Counted from the first letter of the stretch, positions 26,026 to 36,120 are shown. The stretch is DNA of 64,000 bases from Streptomyces griseus subsp. griseus (GCF_003610995.1 NZ_CP032543.1:496001-560000), one strand, 5' to 3'. Notes: generated by a model not told the origin, from the letters alone. Numbers and translations: made by a program.

Positions 26026-26235
26026 ATGTTCGGGATCGGCGAGCTCACTATCCTCCTCCTGGTGATCGTGGCGGTGCTGGCCGTGAAGAGGCTGCCCGAT
26101 CTCGTGCGGTCGGCCGGAAAGGCCGCGCGCATCCTCAAGAGCGAGAAGCAGGCGATGAAGGACGAGGACGGCGGCCCCGACCGGCCGTCCCCCCGGGTGA
26201 TCCGCGGGGAGACGACCGAGCGGGAAACGCCCTAA
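26026..26235 (+). CDS. tatA: Twin-arginine translocase subunit TatA/TatE family
   Basis: A 69-residue protein with the TatA layout: short N-terminus MFGIGELTILLLVIVAVLAV (membrane helix with the conserved Phe-Gly-x-G-Glu), then KRLPDLVRSAGKAARILKSE, an amphipathic helix, and a charged tail. It would form the pore-facing part of the Tat export machine. No tatB/tatC lies nearby, so it is an orphan copy. The conserved Phe-Gly hinge after the helix is replaced by VKRLP. A BlaI-type palindrome precedes it. Its stop overlaps the converging transporter-like gene by three bases. Confidence 0.88.
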   Translation: MFGIGELTILLLVIVAVLAVKRLPDLVRSAGKAARILKSEKQAMKDEDGGPDRPSPRVIRGETTERETP

Positions 26236-27254
26236 GGCGTCGTCGACGGGTGGAGCAGCCGGGCGAGGAGATCGTCCAGGCTGACCAGTCCGGAGAGCCG
26301 GCCCTGCTCGTCGCGTACGACGGCGATCGTCGCGCGGCGTTCACGCAACCGCTCCACCGCGTGGGCGGCCGTCTCGTCCGGCGCCAGTTCGGGCACCGGA
26401 CGGGCCAGTGCGCGAGCCTGCACGTCCCGGCCCCCGGCCCGGGCGACCAGGGCGTCGCGGGCGTGGACGGATCCGAGCACCCGCTCCCCCTCCGTGACGA
26501 GCAGACGGGTGCGGCCGGCTCCGGAGGCGACGGCGAGGATCCGGTCGAGGTCCGCGTCCGCCGGTACGGTCACGATCCGCTCCACGGGGATGCGGAGTTC
26601 GGCCACCGGAGTCTGCGGTTCGGTCAGCGACCGCGTCACCAGTCCTGAATCACCCTTGCTGATCAGTCCGAGGCGCTCGGACTCCTCGATCAGGTGCGTC
26701 AGCTGGTCGCGGTTGTGCACGGAGGTCAGCTCGTCGCGCGGAGTCACCCGGCAGAGCCGCACCAGCGCGTTGCTGACCGCGTTGAGCACCCGGATCAGCG
26801 GGCGTACGAGCTTGACCACGGCGCGGAACGCCGGGCTCAGGAGCATCGCGGAGCGCTCCGGGTGCGCGATGGCCCAGGACTTGGGCGCCATCTCACCGAC
26901 CACCATGTGCAGGAAGACCACGACGACCATCGCCAGGGCGAAGGCGATGCCGTAGCTCAGCCCGGCGGGCAGGCCGAGCCGCTCCAGGAGCGGGTCCAGC
27001 TCGTGCGAGATGGCGGGCTTGGAGACGGAACCCAGGCCCAGGGTGCAGATGGTGATGCCGAGCTGGGCGCCCGCCAGCATCAGGGACAGCTCGCGCATCC
27101 CGGCGAGGGCCGCCTTGGCGCCGCGCTGCCCGGCGAGGACCGCCTGTTCCATGCGGTGCCGCTTGGCGGCGACCAGGGCGAACTCGGCGGCGACGAAGAA
27201 GCCGCTGCCGATCAGCAGCAGAACGGTGACGAAGAGCGCCATGGGGAAGCTCAT
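26232..27254 (-). CDS. CNNM/CorC-family membrane protein (DUF21 and CBS domains)
   Basis: A 340-residue hemolysin-C-like protein. An N-terminal DUF21 membrane domain has helices from MSFPMALFVTVLLLIGSGFF to the VVVVFLHMVVGEMAPKSWAI region, with the conserved GE-x-x-PK motif. Two CBS domains follow (EPQTPVAELRIPVERIVTV and VPELAPDETAAHAVERLRE). It lacks the C-terminal transporter-associated domain of its neighbour. Relatives export Mg2+ or Co2+. Overlaps the stop of the upstream paralogue by four bases, so the two are coupled and may form a heteromer. Confidence 0.88.
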   Translation of the reverse strand: MSFPMALFVTVLLLIGSGFFVAAEFALVAAKRHRMEQAVLAGQRGAKAALAGMRELSLMLAGAQLGITICTLGLGSVSKPAISHELDPLLERLGLPAGLSYGIAFALAMVVVVFLHMVVGEMAPKSWAIAHPERSAMLLSPAFRAVVKLVRPLIRVLNAVSNALVRLCRVTPRDELTSVHNRDQLTHLIEESERLGLISKGDSGLVTRSLTEPQTPVAELRIPVERIVTVPADADLDRILAVASGAGRTRLLVTEGERVLGSVHARDALVARAGGRDVQARALARPVPELAPDETAAHAVERLRERRATIAVVRDEQGRLSGLVSLDDLLARLLHPSTTP

Positions 27255-28552
27255 GTCTGCGGCTCCTGTTCGATGCGGACGTACTCGGCCACGTGCCGGT
27301 CGAGCGTGCGGACCGTGATCCGCACGCCGGAGACGGTGAGGTGGTCCCCGACCGTGGGGAAGCGGCCGAGCCGGTCGATGATCAGTCCGGCGAGGGTGTC
27401 GTAGTCGCCCTCCTCGGGCAGCCCGATGCCGGTGGCCTCCTCGATCTCGTCGAGACGGCGCCCCGCGTCCACCACCCAGCCGGACCCGTCGGCGACCGCG
27501 GGTTCGTCGACCGCGTCGGACTCGTCGGCGATCTCCCCGACCAGCTCCTCGGCGATGTCCTCGTACGTGACGATGCCCGCGACACCGCCGTGCTCGTCCA
27601 GCACGACGGCGAACTCGTCGTCCCGCTCACGCATCTGCGCGACCGCCGCCGGGAGCTTCAGGATCTCCGGCAGCAGAAGCGGACGGCGGGCCAGCTCCCC
27701 GGCCGTGGCGCGGTCGAGACCGTCGGCGGGCAGCCCCATCAGCTCCCGTACGCCCAGCACTCCGGCCGGGTCGTCGGGGTGGTCGCCGAGCACGGGGTAG
27801 TTCGAGTGGCCGTGGCGAGCGATCAGCTGGACGGCTTCCAGCGCCATGGCGTCGCGGCGCACGAAGGCGACATCGGCACGCGGCACCATGACCTCGCCCA
27901 GCGTGCGCTCGGAGAACTCCAGTGCGTGATCGACGAGTTCGGCCGTGGCGGCGGGCAGCTCGCCCTGCTCGTGGGACTCGCCGATCAGATGGCCGAGCTC
28001 CTCCAGCGTGGCGCCGTGGTGGAGCTCCTCGACCGGTTCGATGCCGAGGCGGCGCAGCAGCCGGTTGGCCGCGCTGTCGAAGACATGGATGACCGGGCCG
28101 ACGATCCGCAGATAGATGAGCGTGGAGGCGGCCAGGGACTTCGCCAGCCGCTCCGGTACGGCGAGGGCGAGGTTCTTGGGGGCGAGTTCGCCGAGCACCA
28201 TCTGGATGACGGTCGCCACGACGAACGAGAGCGTCACGGAGATCGCCGAGACCACTCCGCCGGGGAGGCCGGTGCCGTCCAGCGCCGGCTTCAGCAGTGC
28301 GGAGACGGACGGTTCCGCGAGGAAGCCGACGATCAGGCCGGTGACGGTGATGCCGAGCTGGGCGCCGGAGAGCATGAAGGAGAGCCGCTCCAGGACCTTC
28401 ACGGCCCTGGCGGCCCGCTTGTCACCGGCCGCGGCCTCCCGGGAGAGGGTCAGGCGGTCGGCGGACACATAGGCGAACTCCTGCGCCACGAAGTAGCCCG
28501 TGCCGGCGGTCAGGACGAACACCGCCAGGAGGCCGAGCAGTGCGGCGGTCAT
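27251..28552 (-). CDS. CNNM/CorC-family membrane protein with CorC_HlyC domain
   Basis: A 433-residue paralogue of the next gene. DUF21 spans about residues 1-190 with VIQMVLGELAPKNLALAVPE; two CBS domains follow (FSERTLGEVMVPRADVAFVR and RRPLLLPEILKLPAAVAQM), and the C-terminal CorC_HlyC domain includes EEGDYDTLAGLIIDRLGRFP. Such proteins are linked to Mg2+/Co2+ efflux or metal tolerance. It is the first gene of the pair, divergent from a small conserved gene. Confidence 0.9.
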   Translation of the reverse strand: MTAALLGLLAVFVLTAGTGYFVAQEFAYVSADRLTLSREAAAGDKRAARAVKVLERLSFMLSGAQLGITVTGLIVGFLAEPSVSALLKPALDGTGLPGGVVSAISVTLSFVVATVIQMVLGELAPKNLALAVPERLAKSLAASTLIYLRIVGPVIHVFDSAANRLLRRLGIEPVEELHHGATLEELGHLIGESHEQGELPAATAELVDHALEFSERTLGEVMVPRADVAFVRRDAMALEAVQLIARHGHSNYPVLGDHPDDPAGVLGVRELMGLPADGLDRATAGELARRPLLLPEILKLPAAVAQMRERDDEFAVVLDEHGGVAGIVTYEDIAEELVGEIADESDAVDEPAVADGSGWVVDAGRRLDEIEEATGIGLPEEGDYDTLAGLIIDRLGRFPTVGDHLTVSGVRITVRTLDRHVAEYVRIEQEPQT

Positions 28553-28839
28553 CGCTCACCTGCCGCGTGCGAGGCCGGTTCGGCATACGGTGGAGCCGGA
28601 TGTTCGGACTCCGAGGGCCCCGAAGGGCCCGGACTGGCAGACAACGCAAAGCTCCTTAGCGTCGGGCTCACGAACTTTACAGCCACGTAGACCTGTCGAG
28701 GCCAGTCGCCGGGTGGCTCGAATTCGGCGGCTCCGGAACCACGGGGGAACTCGTCCGCGAGTCCGCGCAGTTCTGCTGGCGGCCCCGCCCGGGGCCGCCC
28801 GCCGTCATGGCGGAGGAGCAGGACTCACAGGAGGCAGCA

Positions 28840-29058
28840 GTGGCCCAGATCGACCTGGACAAGGTTCTCGACAAGGCTTACGCGGACAAGGACCTGGCCA
28901 CGATCCTCGCGGCTCCCGTCTCGGCGTTGAAGGGGGTCTCGGACCGCGACGGCGAGTTGCTCCAGGAGGCCTTCAACGTCAAGACGGTGGCAGATCTGGC
29001 CAACCTGAAGTACGCCCGCTGGGCCCAGGCGCTGGCCGCGCTGGACACCTCGTCCTGA
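28840..29058 (+). CDS. Small hypothetical protein (72 aa)
   Basis: A short helical soluble protein: QIDLDKVLDKAYADKDLATI, a middle SALKGVSDRDGELLQEAFNV and a C-terminal TVADLANLKYARWAQALAAL. The central part resembles the helix-hairpin-helix-like 'LKGV' turn of DNA-associated proteins, but I would not assign function from it. The GTG at 28840 was chosen since AGGAGG lies five bases upstream. A strong terminator follows immediately, so it is a single-gene unit. Confidence 0.75.
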   Translation: MAQIDLDKVLDKAYADKDLATILAAPVSALKGVSDRDGELLQEAFNVKTVADLANLKYARWAQALAALDTSS

Positions 29059-29066
29059 CCTGACGG

Positions 29067-29100
29067 GCCCGGCCCGCCGGAGCGATCCGGCGGGCCGGGC
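29067..29100. terminator. Perfect 15-bp hairpin, bidirectional terminator
   Basis: Arms GCCCGGCCCGCCGGA and its complement at 29067-29081 and 29086-29100 close on the tetraloop GCGA, a stable GNRA loop. It separates the 72-residue gene from the converging M56 gene and starts 9 bp after the former's stop. Confidence 0.85.
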
Positions 29101-29111
29101 ACCGGCGGGTG

Positions 29112-30050
29112 TCACAGCGGTGTCGTCGCCGCCTCCAGCACGAGGAAGAGCGCGACGGCGGCGTTGAGCGCGGAGAGCGCGGAGACGGTCGTCCCGGCGG
29201 CGGCGACGAACGCGGCGGCACCGGCCGGGGTGAGCGCGGGCGGCCAGCCCCGGTCCGGTGGCACCGGGCCCAGCAGGGCGGCCACCCGGCGGGGCACCGG
29301 GCCCGCGGCGGCGAAGTGGGCGACAGCGGCGGCCCGGGGGCCCGGGCCGGAGATGAGCGCCGCCTTGCCGACCGCGCGGGCCGTCAGCCGGCGGTCGCCG
29401 GTGGCCCGGGCCGCCTCCTCGTCCGCCCAGCGCTCGGTGGAGTAGACGAGGGCCGACCGAAGGGGCCGCAGCAACGGATTGACGCACCCGGCCAGCCGGG
29501 TCGCGAGCAGCAGCCGGTGGTGGCGGCCGTCCAGGTGGGCCCGTTCGTGGGCGAGCAGCGCGGTGCGCTCCGCCGGGTCGAGGGCGGCGAGCATGGCTGT
29601 GGAGACCATGACCCGGCCCGGCGAGCCGGGGAGCGCGTAGGCGTACGGCACCGCGTCGGGCAGGACGGCCAGGTCGCCGCCGCCCGGCAGGCCGGCGAGC
29701 GTGCGGTGGGCGCGGGCGCGGAAGCGGTAGTGGCGGTGGACGGTGAAGCCGCAGGCCATCGTGACGGCGACGAGCGCCAGGATGGAGGCCTTGCCGGCGA
29801 AGGCGTCGTGCGGCACGGCTTCCCGCACCTCATCGTCGGACCAGCCGTCGGGCAGCGGGTTGCCGGGCAGCTGCGCGGTGCCGACCACCACCAGCAGGGC
29901 GAGACAGATCAGGCTGCAGGAGGCGAGGATCACGGCGACGGTGGTCAGCAGGCGCGCGGCTCTCCGTGGGTGCAGGTTCTGCTCGGCCAGCCGCGCGATC
30001 GGCAACGCGGTCAGGGGCAGGACCAGGGGCAGATACACGAAGACGCCCAT
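29112..30050 (-). CDS. M56-family metallopeptidase (BlaR1-like partner of BlaI)
   Basis: A 312-residue membrane protease. Helices occupy the N-terminal region (VYLPLVLPLTALPIARL and the LLTTVAVILASCSLICLALL stretch), then residues before the zinc motif; LLAHERAHLDGRHH carries HExxH (HERAH). ERWADEEAARATG gives the third-ligand glutamate area, and a last helix ends the protein. It lies 2 bp after blaI, the classical arrangement in which the protease inactivates the repressor on a signal. It has no penicillin-binding sensor domain, so beta-lactams need not be the signal. Confidence 0.88.
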   Translation of the reverse strand: MGVFVYLPLVLPLTALPIARLAEQNLHPRRAARLLTTVAVILASCSLICLALLVVVGTAQLPGNPLPDGWSDDEVREAVPHDAFAGKASILALVAVTMACGFTVHRHYRFRARAHRTLAGLPGGGDLAVLPDAVPYAYALPGSPGRVMVSTAMLAALDPAERTALLAHERAHLDGRHHRLLLATRLAGCVNPLLRPLRSALVYSTERWADEEAARATGDRRLTARAVGKAALISGPGPRAAAVAHFAAAGPVPRRVAALLGPVPPDRGWPPALTPAGAAAFVAAAGTTVSALSALNAAVALFLVLEAATTPL

Positions 30051-30052
30051 CC

Positions 30053-30541
30053 TCAGCCCCCCGGCCGGTCCGTCGGCGCGGCGCCCGGTCCGCCGGGGCC
30101 GCTCCCGGGACCGCCGGGGCCGCTCCCGGAGCCGCCGTGATCGCCTCCAGGGCCGCTCTCCGCGAGCAGCGAGCGCAGCAGCTCCTCGTCGTCCGCCGAG
30201 AGGACGGAGACGAAGCTGGAGAGCACCGCGTCCCGGTCGCTCTGCTTGTCGAGGAGGCGGCGCATCCGCAGCGCGGCGAGGCCGGCCTCGTTCGCCACGG
30301 GCTGCCACAGCACGGGGCGCCCCGGCCCGCTCCGGGTGACCGCCTGCTTGGCGTGCAGCCGGGTGAGGATGGTGATGACGGTGCTGTACGAGAGGCCGCT
30401 GCCGAGCCGTTGCAGCACCCAGGCGGCGGTCACCGGTTCGGTCGCCCCGCCCAGCACGGACAGCACCTGGGCCTCCAGCTCGCCCTGGCCCCGCCTGCGG
30501 GCGGGCGTTTCCCGTTCGTCACCGGCTCCTTCGGTGTCCAC
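30053..30541 (-). CDS. BlaI/MecI/CopY-family transcriptional repressor
   Basis: A 162-residue repressor. The winged helix reads GELEAQVLSVLGGATEPVTA, WVLQRLGSGLSYSTVITILT and RLHAKQAVTRSGPGRPVLWQ, and a helical dimerisation part ends in FVSVLSADDEELLRSLLAES. The last 30 residues are Gly/Pro-rich, longer than usual. The start is GTG 30541 with AGGGGG upstream. It is followed by its M56 protease partner. A 24-bp palindrome with TACA/TGTA halves lies about 130 bp upstream, pointing to autoregulation. Confidence 0.92.
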   Translation of the reverse strand: MDTEGAGDERETPARRRGQGELEAQVLSVLGGATEPVTAAWVLQRLGSGLSYSTVITILTRLHAKQAVTRSGPGRPVLWQPVANEAGLAALRMRRLLDKQSDRDAVLSSFVSVLSADDEELLRSLLAESGPGGDHGGSGSGPGGPGSGPGGPGAAPTDRPGG

Positions 30542-30667
30542 CGTCCGGCCCCCTCTCGCTCTGCTTCCTCAGCCGCCCGATCCCTGCCGTCCAGCTGCCG
30601 GGCGCCGGGAAATCGTATCCAGCCGCCGGACCTCCGCCGACGCCTGACCGCTTCCCGCCTGGCCCGG

Positions 30668-30691
30668 AAAATCTACAGTGTTGTAGATTTT
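30668..30691. promoter_or_regulatory. Perfect BlaI-type palindrome between blaI and terD
   Basis: Ten-base arms AAAATCTACA and TGTAGATTTT flank GTGT. It is AT-rich in very GC-rich DNA and perfectly symmetric. It lies 86 bp before the terD ATG and about 127 bp before the blaI GTG, so it could repress both sides. The same core occurs upstream of tatA (25940-25955). Confidence 0.75.
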
Positions 30692-30776
30692 GTGGTGTAG
30701 CCGCAGCGTGTCCGCACCGTCACCCGTGGCGGTGGGCGGCAGCTGCGCACCCGTCACCACACAAGGGAGTAACACC

Positions 30777-31352
30777 ATGGGCGTGAGCCTGGCCAAGGGC
30801 GGAAATGTCTCGCTGACCAAGGAGGCCCCGGGGCTGTCCGCGATCCTCGTCGGCCTCGGCTGGGACGTCCGTACGACCACCGGCGCCGACTACGACCTCG
30901 ACGCGAGCGCGCTGCTCTGCGACGAGGCAGGCAAGGTCCTCTCCAACGAGCACTTCGTCTTCTACAACAACCTCAAGAGCCCGGACGGTTCGGTGGAGCA
31001 CACCGGCGACAACCTCACCGGTGAGGGCGAGGGGGACGACGAGATCGTCAAGGTCGACCTCTCCGCGGTGCCGGGTACGGTCGCCAAGATCGTGTTCCCC
31101 GTCTCGATCCATGAGGCGGAGGGCCGCGGCCAGAGCTTCGGCCAGGTCCGCAACGCCTACATCCGTGTGGTGAACCAGGCGGGCGGCGCGGAGATCGCCC
31201 GCTACGACCTCAGCGAGGACGCGTCCACCGAGACGGCGATGGTCTTCGGCGAGCTGTACCGGCACGGCGCCGAGTGGAAGTTCCGTGCGGTGGGGCAGGG
31301 TTACGCCTCCGGGCTGAGCGGCATCGTCGCCGACTTCGGCGTGGCTCTCTGA
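30777..31352 (+). CDS. TerD-family stress protein
   Basis: A 191-residue TerD domain protein. It opens with the family [20 protein letters not shown] and has the Ca2+-binding acidic segments [13 protein letters not shown] and [31 protein letters not shown] and [20 protein letters not shown] are also standard. TerD proteins bind calcium and are tied to tellurite resistance, stress and development in actinobacteria. AAGGGAG precedes the ATG. Followed by a second TerD gene 55 bp on and preceded by a BlaI-type palindrome. Confidence 0.93.
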   Translation: MGVSLAKGGNVSLTKEAPGLSAILVGLGWDVRTTTGADYDLDASALLCDEAGKVLSNEHFVFYNNLKSPDGSVEHTGDNLTGEGEGDDEIVKVDLSAVPGTVAKIVFPVSIHEAEGRGQSFGQVRNAYIRVVNQAGGAEIARYDLSEDASTETAMVFGELYRHGAEWKFRAVGQGYASGLSGIVADFGVAL

Positions 31353-31407
31353 CCGCGCTCCAGCGGTCCGGACAGAACACCCCACCGAAACCAGCGAAGG
31401 CGGAAGC

Positions 31408-31989
31408 ATGACGATCAACCTCTCCAAGGGCCAGCAGGTCAGCCTCACCAAGTCCGGCGGCGGCGAACTCGGCGTCGTCCGGATGGGACTGGGCTGGAAG
31501 TCCGCGCCCCGCAAGGGCTTCCTGGCCCGGCTGACCGCCCGCGACATCGACCTGGACGCCTCGGCCGTGCTCTTCGCGGGCAAGGACCCCCAGGACGTCG
31601 TCTTCTTCCAGCACCTCACCAGCGACGACGGTTCGGTCCAGCACACCGGCGACAACCGGGTCGGCGGTGCGGGCGAGGGCGGTGACGACGAGTCCATCGT
31701 CGTCGACCTGCACCGCGTGCCCGCCCACGTCGACCAGATCATCTTCACGGTCAACTCGTTCACCGGACAGACCTTCGAGGAGGTCGAGGCCGCCTTCTGC
31801 CGGCTGGTCGACGAGAGCACCGGCCAGGAGCTGGCGCGGTACACCCTGACCGGCGGCGGGCGGCACACCGCGCAGATCATGGCCAAGGTCCAGCGGGCCG
31901 GTTCCGGGTGGCAGATGACCGCCATCGGGGCCGCGGCCGACGGGCGTACGTTCCAGGACCTGATGCCCGCCGTCGCGCAGCACCTGTAG
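31408..31989 (+). CDS. TerD-family protein, second copy
   Basis: A 193-residue paralogue: MTINLSKGQQVSLTKSGGGE, IDLDASAVLFAGKDPQDVVF and TGDNRVGGAGEGGDDESIVV keep the TerD acidic calcium sites. It differs by a short basic insert, KSAPRKGFLARLTARD, near residue 30. FTVNSFTGQTFEEVEAAFCR is common in the TerD/TerZ-like subgroup. Probably cotranscribed with the first copy and the membrane gene downstream. Confidence 0.92.
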   Translation: MTINLSKGQQVSLTKSGGGELGVVRMGLGWKSAPRKGFLARLTARDIDLDASAVLFAGKDPQDVVFFQHLTSDDGSVQHTGDNRVGGAGEGGDDESIVVDLHRVPAHVDQIIFTVNSFTGQTFEEVEAAFCRLVDESTGQELARYTLTGGGRHTAQIMAKVQRAGSGWQMTAIGAAADGRTFQDLMPAVAQHL

Positions 31990-32076
31990 CACTCCGCCGC
32001 AACCACGGCTCGGGGGCCGCAGGAAACCCACGGGGACCTGCGGCGCCCCACAGCGACACATCGATCGAGGGACAGT

Positions 32077-32841
32077 ATGGGCAGGCCTTCCCCGCTCGGG
32101 GACGAGGACAGATCCGACTACGCGCAGGTGGTCGACGAGGTGCTCGCCTCGGCGGAGATCCAGCGGCTGCTGGCGGAATCCGGCGCCGGTGGCGGCCAGT
32201 TGCGGATGCGGGCCCTCGCCTCGGTGGGGCGTACGGCTCCGGCCGCCGCGGCGGAGTACCGCGCCTACACGGCCCTGCGGCGCCAGCTGCACGCCCGGCA
32301 CCACGACAGCGGCGCGTCCCCCCTCTCGGGGCCGGGGAGCCAGGAGCGGGCGGGCGCCGGGGCACTGGCGGTCCTCGCGGTGCTGGCCCCGATCCTGGCC
32401 GGCGTCGCCGCCGCGACCTTCCTCCTGCTGGGGTACGGGCTCCGCCTCACCCGCGGCCTGGGCGCCCTGGCCGACACCCTGGTGCGGGTCGGCTGGATCA
32501 GCCTCGCCATCGCGGCGGTCACCTCCCTGATCAGCATCGTCGCCCTCTACCGCACCGCCGCGCTCCAGTCGGCGCCCGTCCCACCGCGCGGGGTGGACCG
32601 TTCGGCCGACCTGGGCCGGGCCCGGGAGGCCTGGCGCACCGCCCTGCGCGACCGGGCGATCCGGCCGTTCCTGCTCCAGGAGCTGGCGGAGGCGGGCCAC
32701 CCCGCCGAGGCGCCCGGCGACAGCCCGCGCTTCACCCCGCCCGCCTACGCGGGTCCCGACTTCAGCAGCCCGGGCTTCTCGGGCCCAGGCCGCGGGACTC
32801 CTGGCACCGGGTCACCGCACCTCCCCGACACCCTGCGCTGA
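32077..32841 (+). CDS. Two-helix membrane protein of unknown function
   Basis: A 254-residue protein. A soluble N-terminus has helices YAQVVDEVLASAEIQRLLAE and ALASVGRTAPAAAAEYRAYT. Two membrane helices follow (about residues 94-118, ALAVLAVLAPILAGVAAAT, and 132-155, ISLAIAAVTSLISIVALYRT). The C-terminal part has a basic helix and a Pro/Gly/Ser tail that looks disordered. It sits 87 bp after the second TerD gene with GAGGGA before its ATG, and a shared transcript is likely. No known domain is recognised. Confidence 0.8.
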   Translation: MGRPSPLGDEDRSDYAQVVDEVLASAEIQRLLAESGAGGGQLRMRALASVGRTAPAAAAEYRAYTALRRQLHARHHDSGASPLSGPGSQERAGAGALAVLAVLAPILAGVAAATFLLLGYGLRLTRGLGALADTLVRVGWISLAIAAVTSLISIVALYRTAALQSAPVPPRGVDRSADLGRAREAWRTALRDRAIRPFLLQELAEAGHPAEAPGDSPRFTPPAYAGPDFSSPGFSGPGRGTPGTGSPHLPDTLR

Positions 32842-32903
32842 CACCGGGGCCCGCCGGTCTCCGGGGGTGCGCGAGCGGCGGCGGGCCGCCTCGACCAGGG
32901 CGG

Positions 32904-33560
32904 TCATGACGCGGGGTCGTCGCCCATCTCCGGGTGCCACTGGACCCCGAGCACCAGGCTCTCGCGGTCCGGGAGTTCCAGGGCCTCCACCGTTCCGTCG
33001 GGGGCGTGGGCGGAGGCGATCAGGCCCGCGCCCAGGCGGTCGACGGCCTGGTGGTGATAGGCGGGCACGGTGGTCTGCTCCGGGACGGCCGCCGCGTACG
33101 CCGTGCCGGGGACGGGGTCCACCGGGTGGCCGCCGAAGACGGCGTGACCACCGGTGTGGCCGTCCAGGTGCTGGTACAGGGTGCCGCCGAGGGCGACGTT
33201 CAGCAGCTGCATGCCCCGGCAGATGCCCAGGAGCGGCACGTCCTGGTCGATCGCCGCCTCGATGAGGGCGAGTTCCCAGGCGTCCCGCTCCCGGGCCGGA
33301 GGCCCCGTGCGGGGGTCGGGGGTGGCTCCGTAGCGCGCCGGTTCGACGTCCGCGCCCCCGGCGATGACCACCCCGTCCAGGGCCGCCACCGTCTCCCGTG
33401 CCGCGTCCGCGGCCTCGTCCGGCGGCAGCAGCACCGCCAGTCCGCCCGCCGCCCGGACCAGGCGGGGGTAGGCGGCGGGCAGGAGCACCGCGGGCATCTC
33501 CCAGACGCCCCAGCGGGCGGGGTCCTGGTAGGTGCTGATGCCGATGACGGGCCGGGACAT
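32904..33560 (-). CDS. Gamma-glutamyl amide hydrolase (peptidase C26, PuuD-like)
   Basis: A 218-residue class I glutamine-amidotransferase-fold hydrolase. The nucleophile elbow is LLGICRGMQLLN with the catalytic Cys; the His-Glu pair is in VLGVQWHPEMGDD. GVVIAGGADVEPARYG and AYHHQAVDRLG match gamma-glutamyl-GABA hydrolases. In this setting it would release glutamate from a gamma-glutamyl intermediate, ending the pathway built by the GlnA-like ligase, aldehyde dehydrogenase and SDR at 36.1-39.7 kb. GAAGGAG precedes the ATG. Confidence 0.88.
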   Translation of the reverse strand: MSRPVIGISTYQDPARWGVWEMPAVLLPAAYPRLVRAAGGLAVLLPPDEAADAARETVAALDGVVIAGGADVEPARYGATPDPRTGPPARERDAWELALIEAAIDQDVPLLGICRGMQLLNVALGGTLYQHLDGHTGGHAVFGGHPVDPVPGTAYAAAVPEQTTVPAYHHQAVDRLGAGLIASAHAPDGTVEALELPDRESLVLGVQWHPEMGDDPAS

Positions 33561-33607
33561 GGACGGCTCCTTCGGTTGTCTCGTTACGGATCAGGAGGCG
33601 CGGGCGG

Positions 33608-35077
<1,470 letters not shown>

Positions 35078-35124
35078 GAGGCGCTCCAGATGTCTGTCGA
35101 CGTCGTCGATGGAACTGCTTCGAT

Positions 35125-35148
35125 CAAAGGTTCGTCGGCACACCTTTG
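35125..35148. promoter_or_regulatory. Inverted repeat CAAAGGT-N10-ACCTTTG, candidate FadR-type operator
   Basis: Seven-base arms are perfect inverted copies around 10 bp, 48-71 bp upstream of the permease ATG. A weaker copy with the same spacing lies between fadR and the glnA-like gene (36068-36091), which supports a common regulator. Confidence 0.6.
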
Positions 35149-35240
35149 TGGAACGTCGGCGCGCATGGCAAGGGGCCTGCGTTAAAGAGTGGTTACGGAT
35201 CAGCCTCCGCGGCCGACGCCGCAGGTCGGCCCCGGCCCTC

Positions 35241-36047
35241 TCAGGCCAGGAAACCGCGCAGCAGCGCCGCCGTACCGGCGCAGTGTTCGCGCATCATCGC
35301 GCGCGCCTTCTCCGGGTCCCGGTCGAGTACGGCCCCCACGACAGCGGCGTGCTGCTGCTGGGAGTGCTCCAGGTTGCGCACCAGCAGCGGGATGCAGTCG
35401 AGGAGTTCGTTGAGGGTGGCGCGTACGGAGGCGTACCGGGCGGCGAGCGAGCGGGAGCCGGAGAGTTCGGCGAGGGTGAGGTGGAGCAGGGTGTCCTGGC
35501 GGCGGTAGTCCTCCAGCCGGGCGCCCTGGGTGGCCTCCAGGGCCGCCCGCAGCCGGTCGGCGCCGTCGGCCGGGAGTCCGCCGGCGCAGAGCCCGGCGGC
35601 CCCGGCCTCCAGCACCTCGCGGAAGCGCAGCGTGTCCTCCACGTCGACGGCCGCCACCCGGCGCCGCAGTTCGTCGCTGCCGTCGGCGGTGGCGGCGCGC
35701 GGCAGGACGAACGTTCCGCCGTAGCGGCCGCGCCGGCTCTCCACCATGCCCTGGTCCTGGAGGACCTTGAGCACATCGCGCAGGGTCACCCGGCTGACGC
35801 CCAGGTGCTGGGCGAGCTCGCGTTCGGCGGGCAGCCGGTCGCCTGGCGGGACCAGGCCGAGGCGGAGCAGTTGCAGCACCTGCTCCAGGGTCTCCTCGAA
35901 GCCGTTGCCCGCGCGGACGGGGCGCAGGACGGAGGCGAGCGGACCGGAGCCGGGCTCGGCCGCCTCCCCGCCCGCCGCCTCGACGGCCTCCGGGGTGCCT
36001 TCCGCCACCGCCGGACGGGCCCCGTCGGTTCTCCTTCTGGTGACCAC
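35241..36047 (-). CDS. FadR/GntR-family transcriptional regulator
   Basis: A 268-residue regulator. After a 45-residue charged leader come the winged helix (LEQVLQLLRLGLVPPGDRLP, AERELAQHLGVSRVTLRDVL and VLQDQGMVESRRGRYGGTFV) and an FCD effector domain (LRFREVLEAGAAGLCAGGL to HCAGTAALLRGFL), with conserved metal-site histidines. It is divergent from the glnA-like gene and next to the permease, so it most likely controls the amine-utilisation genes. The GTG at 36047 has GAAGGGGA upstream. Confidence 0.9.
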   Translation of the reverse strand: MVTRRRTDGARPAVAEGTPEAVEAAGGEAAEPGSGPLASVLRPVRAGNGFEETLEQVLQLLRLGLVPPGDRLPAERELAQHLGVSRVTLRDVLKVLQDQGMVESRRGRYGGTFVLPRAATADGSDELRRRVAAVDVEDTLRFREVLEAGAAGLCAGGLPADGADRLRAALEATQGARLEDYRRQDTLLHLTLAELSGSRSLAARYASVRATLNELLDCIPLLVRNLEHSQQQHAAVVGAVLDRDPEKARAMMREHCAGTAALLRGFLA

Positions 36048-36067
36048 TCGCGGATCCCCTTCCCAAG

Positions 36068-36091
36068 CAATGGTTCTCTGTCATACCTTAA
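36068..36091. promoter_or_regulatory. Second dyad CAATGGT-N10-ACCTTAA between fadR and glnA-like gene
   Basis: Matches the dyad at the permease promoter with the same 10-bp spacer: GGT and ACC are kept, as are most outer bases. It lies 30-53 bp before the glnA-like GTG and 20-44 bp before the fadR GTG, a position where it could control both. Confidence 0.5.
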
Positions 36092-36120
36092 GCCTCCCGG
36101 TTCACCCAAGGAGGAATCCC

